The notes beneath the pieces are model-generated. The model saw only the letters and a list, made by a program, of their open reading frames with translations. It ran no database searches and was not told the origin of the DNA. A stretch of DNA of 64,000 bases from Lineus longissimus (Eukaryota; Nemertea; Pilidiophora; Heteronemertea; Lineidae): the NCBI RefSeq assembly GCF_910592395.1, contig NC_088319.1:3970001-4034000 (forward strand), given 5' to 3'. Numbering within the stretch: the first letter of the stretch is position 1; every line of letters starts with the position of its first letter. Below, piece by piece: positions 60,445-64,000 of this stretch. Made by a program: the position numbers and the translations under genes.

Positions 60445-61677
60445 TTGTTGGTCCGCAGCAATCATGGTCGTTGTTAAAGTCACAGTTGTAGGCACCAGTC
60501 CATCATGAAGAGTTGTGTGATGCCTCGAGTTGTTGCAGGTGCGGCAGGACGGCCATTTTGGGTTTTGTTTACATTCCCCTCTGTTGTGCTTCCTGAGACA
60601 TACGTAACAAAGTTTCTTTGATCGTGCCTGGGCCAGACGCTGTCCTGCATCCAGGGTGCACTGGTGTGGCCAATGTTCCCCTTCACAAAGAATGCATTTC
60701 TTGATTCGCTGACTTGAAGAGTTTGAAATCAACGACGCCGTGGTTGAAGTAGTGGGACGATGCGAGGTGTTGTCCCGAGATCTGGCATCCTGTACTTCGT
60801 GACGTTCCCCGAGATTTTCTAATTGTTCTTGGAACGCCTTCCAAAATAAATCTAAGTTAAAGTCATCTCCTTGGGCACAAGTTCCCATTTTTTCAATCAT
60901 TTGCCTTGGGAGTTTTCTTTCCAAGGCTGGCACAATGAATGCTGAACACTCGTTGATATTAATTCCGAGATGCTCCAATGACCGCAGATTCCCGTTCACA
61001 CCGTTGAAGAATCTCGTCAGTGCAGCGTGACTGTAGCCCGGGGCAGCCATGTCCGTTATGTTGTTGACATGTGCCCTTACAATCTTCCTTTTCTGACCAA
61101 ATCGTTCCTTAAGAATCGTGATCAGGTTCGGCAGGTTCGTCCCAGATGCGTGTATTCCCCGCACCGCTTCTTGCGCCTGTCCGTTCAGCTGGCCAATGAT
61201 ATAATTAAACTTAGTTATATCTGAATAGTGTCCCGCCAAAATATCACATTCGATCGTGTCCCAGAAACTCGTGAATTTCGTGTAATTTCCATCGAACGTG
61301 GGAAGCTTTAATTTGGGCAGCTGGGCTGTCTTTTTGGTAGTGGCCGGGGTGCTCCCATTGTCCTCTTTTTTCTCTTCATTGGTTGAGAGCTTGGACTGGA
61401 TCTGGGCTAGTGCTGTTCTCCGTTTCCTACGGATGGCCGAACTTTCGGTAATATGCTGCTTCAGCAACTCCTCTTCGTCTAACTCTGTCAGCGTCTTCTC
61501 GATCTCATTGTTTAAGTCCTCGATGGCGTGAAAGGTTCCTTTCAACTCCTCATAAAATCCTTGTATGTGGAATAAGTCCGTGGCGTCATTTGCCTCTTTT
61601 AGACAGTCCTCGAAACTGCCTTGTCTGAAGTCACGAGTCTTCATCATCTTTCGTACAGCTTCCATAGTGACCTCCAT
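60442..61677 (-). CDS. BEL/Pao Gag protein
   Basis: ATG at 61677; the same frame is open a few codons further upstream without an ATG. Gag forms the particle and packages RNA. A coiled-coil/charged N-terminus is followed by the DUF1759-type core (KLKLPTFDGNYTKFTSFWDT, FNYIIGQLNGQAQEAVRG). Two zinc knuckles follow: CILCEGEHWPHQC and CYVCLRKHNRGEC, then CRTCNNSRHHTTLH. About 411 residues, ending in TGA at 60444-60442, directly followed by CTAG. Pol continues in the same frame. Confidence 0.9.
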   Translation of the reverse strand: MEVTMEAVRKMMKTRDFRQGSFEDCLKEANDATDLFHIQGFYEELKGTFHAIEDLNNEIEKTLTELDEEELLKQHITESSAIRRKRRTALAQIQSKLSTNEEKKEDNGSTPATTKKTAQLPKLKLPTFDGNYTKFTSFWDTIECDILAGHYSDITKFNYIIGQLNGQAQEAVRGIHASGTNLPNLITILKERFGQKRKIVRAHVNNITDMAAPGYSHAALTRFFNGVNGNLRSLEHLGININECSAFIVPALERKLPRQMIEKMGTCAQGDDFNLDLFWKAFQEQLENLGERHEVQDARSRDNTSHRPTTSTTASLISNSSSQRIKKCILCEGEHWPHQCTLDAGQRLAQARSKKLCYVCLRKHNRGECKQNPKWPSCRTCNNSRHHTTLHDGLVPTTVTLTTTMIAADQQ

Positions 61678-61684
61678 AATCCTG

Positions 61685-61696
61685 GTCACGGCACCA
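61685..61696 (-). other. Primer-binding site, probably tRNA-His
   Basis: Three nt inside the 5' LTR the minus strand reads tggtgccgtgac. From memory of animal tRNA-His (3' end gtcacggca plus CCA), the match is 12 nt. The assignment rests on that recollection. Confidence 0.55.
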
Positions 61697-61699
61697 ATT

Positions 61700-61970
61700 T
61701 GTCGTTTAGTTTGACAAGAATGTTTCGTAGTTTTACTTGCAGTAACTCAAAGATGCTAACACAAGGAGTTCTTGATGATAACTGGTTTATTTGATCGTAT
61801 AGTGGTAATATGTATGGTTAGGTACTACAAAGAACATAATCTTAATCTTATAAGTATGCTGCAACTTCCTGTCTTGAAAGGGGTTGCTAATCTGTGTGGA
61901 GACAGAGAGTCTAGGAACAGAATTACCACAAGGGTCCCTTGTGGGAAACAGCCTTGGGCAATATTCGACA
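61700..61970 (-). repeat. 5' LTR of the BEL/Pao element
   Basis: 271 bp, identical by eye to 55486-55756. It supplies promoter and polyadenylation functions in this class; I see no clear TATA box. Confidence 0.93.
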
Positions 61971-62872
61971 AAGGTTCCTTTTCGCTTGTTGTCAACTTTT
62001 AGGAGAGGCACAAAATGGCTGGGAGTCCATGTTCCGCGATTTAACGCAGCACTTCCAGAGGACCAGAGGATGTGAATGGCAGCATTCGTTCCCCTGTTCT
62101 TTGAAGTTCGCGGAACAAACGTCGTGCTAAGGCGGCGTACCGCAGGGTCCATATGACCATTCATTGGCGGATACATGGATACAATCGAGCGGCCGACCAC
62201 TGAGGCGAGAGCGTGAAAACACCACGCGGAAGATTCGTTGCGTCGGAGGCAGTCAGAACAGGCGTCATCAAAACTTTGGGTGAGCGCGTCCCATACCGGA
62301 TCAACATTCTGTTTGATGTAGAAATCGCGGTGAAGAATTAACTCAATGGCCGTTCTGACGCGCAGCTCGGGGGTTTTAGAGAGACTCGTATCTCCGCAGA
62401 GCGCTACTGATACCGCGTGATAGAGACAATCCCCATCACCAGGAATGCTGACAGGTAGCCTGTTTCGCACTCCCCCACTCTTCTCCAAGATACGCTGTGC
62501 GTTTGTGTCGATAGCGTGTATGTTTTCTTGGTACATAGCAGTAAAGCCTTGGGCCGGTACGGCAATCGGGCCGACATTTCGGCGCAGGAGAATTTGCTCA
62601 CGTCTTGCTGCTGCCCTCAGGAGGTCAGGGGTGATGCCAATCAAAAATCTCTGAAGAGATGCGCCGAAATTATACGCGTTTGGGTCCGAGGTCCACGTAA
62701 CGCACCTCGTACACCAGTACTCTAGTGGCAACTTACCTAACTCTTCGAAGATAGGTCCCGGAAGCCCTTGGCACTTAGCGTGGAACCACAACGAGCATCC
62801 CTCGCAAAAAATCACGTCCGTGATGCATTGTCGCTTGCAATCTCCACAGGGATAGGAATTTCGTTTCGGCAT
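61971..62872 (-). pseudogene. MULE gene 5' part: PHD finger and OTU-type cysteine protease
   Basis: ATG at 62872-62870. PHD finger at residues about 8-57 (YPCGDCKRQC, CEGCSLWFHAKC, YWCTRC). OTU domain at about 145-290: PGDGDCLYHAVS with the catalytic Asp/Cys pair, and near its end TPSHFVPLL with the His. OTU enzymes cleave ubiquitin from proteins; here the domain belongs to a transposon protein and its substrate is unknown. The frame runs into the LTR element at 61970 and would stop at 61787 inside the LTR. Confidence 0.85.
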
Positions 62873-64000
62873 GCTTTCTCTTGGGCTCCACTACAGACTA
62901 TGTCAATTCGATGATGCTGACAATATGCGGAATGAGAAGTTTGAGCCCTTTTTATAGTAGCATGGAGTCAATTAGTGAGGAGGGTAATCATCTCCTGAGA
63001 TTTGATTGGCTTAAGTTTAATTGCCTTTACGGCATTGGATGGTCAGGTAGATAACCATGGCAACATTCAGGCAGCGGTCGGCTTTAACCAGAGGCACGCC
63101 TAATTAACCGTGAGACGTCAAGGTGGCCACATCGCCTCCATCGAAAACAAGGGTATACAGCATAAGTGTACTCTTTAAATAGAAGTAGGCCTACACTTTC
63201 CGGTGCACATATATGCCGTACCCTTGTTTTCACCTGATCGTGCAATACAATATTGAGAATAAATACTAAATAAATATGCAAAAGTTTGCAATGCCGATGT
63301 ACTCAGAACATTCCTCTTGTGATTTGAGGAAATAAGCTCCATTGAGCTGTTCCTCTTTCCCTATGTGATAAAGGAGATTCTCTACTGTAACGAAGATAAG
63401 CAGTGAATGTTTGGAAGGACGATATGAATCTCTTTTTGCACCTTAAGACACAGGAAATTTAAAAAGGGGTACAACATTGAAAATTACCGTCAACTAATTT
63501 CGGCTGTTTATTCATTGAAAAGGTCGAATGGTTTGACTAAGACACCCTTTAGGCCAACTATAAAAAAAATTCGATTCTCGAGAGTCCTCGCCCTTGCAGG
63601 AAATTGGTGCCTTATAGTTTTATTTTTTATTTTGATAAAAACCCATTCAAAAGGACATGTGAGACAGAGAAACCCTATTATTGAGCAGGGATATTTGATC
63701 CTGTCTGTTATTTCCGTGGTGTTGAGGAAGTAAGGTCAATAAAACCTTCTGAATACCCAATTTGGGACGACTGTGGGTGCACAAAAGTAACCAGTTGCAA
63801 GATGTACGTGGGCTTTGAAGCCTAGGACGTGCATGTATGTTCAGGATTCGACTGGTCCCCTGTCTAACTTTCACATAGGCCATCTCGTTAAATATGCATA
63901 TGTATAAATTTAGACAGGGGACCAGTCTAGTTCAGCATCAGGATAATAAAGTGCTTTTTTTCATATCATTTCGAACTTGTTTTGTAAATGTTTCCCAGTT
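62873..64000. other. Flank upstream of the MULE gene
   Basis: Should contain the promoter and one end of the MULE; I could not find an inverted repeat matching the region left of 53474. A small foldback is at 63851-63927. Nothing else recognised. Confidence 0.4.
63851..63927. repeat. Foldback repeat (GACTGGTCCCCTGTCTAA arms)
   Basis: gactggtcccctgtctaa and ttagacaggggaccagtc are perfect 18-bp inverted arms around a loop of about 41 nt. Confidence 0.75.

Larger units (their letters stand above)
55486..61970 (-). mobile_element. BEL/Pao LTR retrotransposon, full-length, 6485 bp
   Basis: Two 271-bp LTRs, identical as I read them, begin tgtcg and end cgaca. They are flanked by the 5-bp duplication aaggt (55481-55485 and 61971-61975). 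On the minus strand the order is LTR, primer-binding site, gag, one TGA, pol (protease, reverse transcriptase, RNase H, integrase, C-terminal DUF5641-like domain), LTR; no env-like ORF. The domain set, TG...CA ends and 5-bp duplication fit the BEL/Pao group. Identical LTRs imply a very recent insertion. Confidence 0.95.

Noticed and set aside
61772-62002. ORFs inside the LTRs shared by 55558-55863 and 61772-62002
   Set aside because: They fall in the duplicated LTR sequence and have no domain; the minus-strand host frame merely runs into the LTR until a stop at 61787.

Overview
The window is metazoan nuclear DNA, most likely from a marine invertebrate; I cannot fix the phylum from sequence alone. 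The grounds are spliced genes with GT-AG introns of about 0.06-3.2 kb, two clear animal orthologues, a BEL/Pao retrotransposon, and very many small hairpin-type transposons (MITEs). There is no prokaryotic signal.

1-21745 (+): the 3' two thirds of an atrophin/RERE co-repressor gene. Thirteen exons join in frame to 1249 codons plus stop. They run from the end of the SANT domain through a GATA-type zinc finger, an acidic/serine/lysine linker, a huge Pro-rich plus Arg-Pro-Asp repeat exon, and the conserved atrophin C-terminal block (SEYARPH, RE-rich helix, SAER/AERMA, His-rich stretch, Ala-rich tail). The BAH/ELM2 exons lie upstream of the window. Its introns hold pogo-like MITEs, tandem repeats and a LINE tail.

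21746-27395: RERE 3' UTR and intergenic DNA with two foldback elements and a LINE tail.

27396-37020 (+): a complete AGPAT5-type acyltransferase in eight exons, 364 codons plus stop, with the H-x4-D box split across exons 2/3 and the PEGTR box in exon 5. Its introns hold MITEs, including a near-perfect 103-bp-arm foldback.

37021-52900: no gene found. The stretch is built of repeats: three large elements with a roughly 300-bp internal repeat and GCTCACC/GGTGAGC ends, an 85-bp satellite, a 47-bp palindrome-bearing array, a decayed piggyBac C-terminus and smaller foldbacks.

52980-62872 (-): a nested transposon. An apparently very young BEL/Pao element (55486-61970, LTRs identical as read, 5-bp target duplication AAGGT) sits inside the single reading frame of a Mutator-like transposon gene. 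That gene encodes a PHD finger, an OTU-type cysteine protease, Ser/Pro/Asp repeats, a FLYWCH finger and a MULE transposase. In the BEL element gag and pol share a frame, separated by one TGA in the context TGACTAG, which suggests stop-codon readthrough.

The two cellular genes are a nuclear co-repressor and a membrane lysophospholipid acyltransferase; nothing in the window links them functionally. The most unusual material is the nested transposon and the 302-bp arrays, each unit of which carries a CTCF-like CCACCAGGGGGC.
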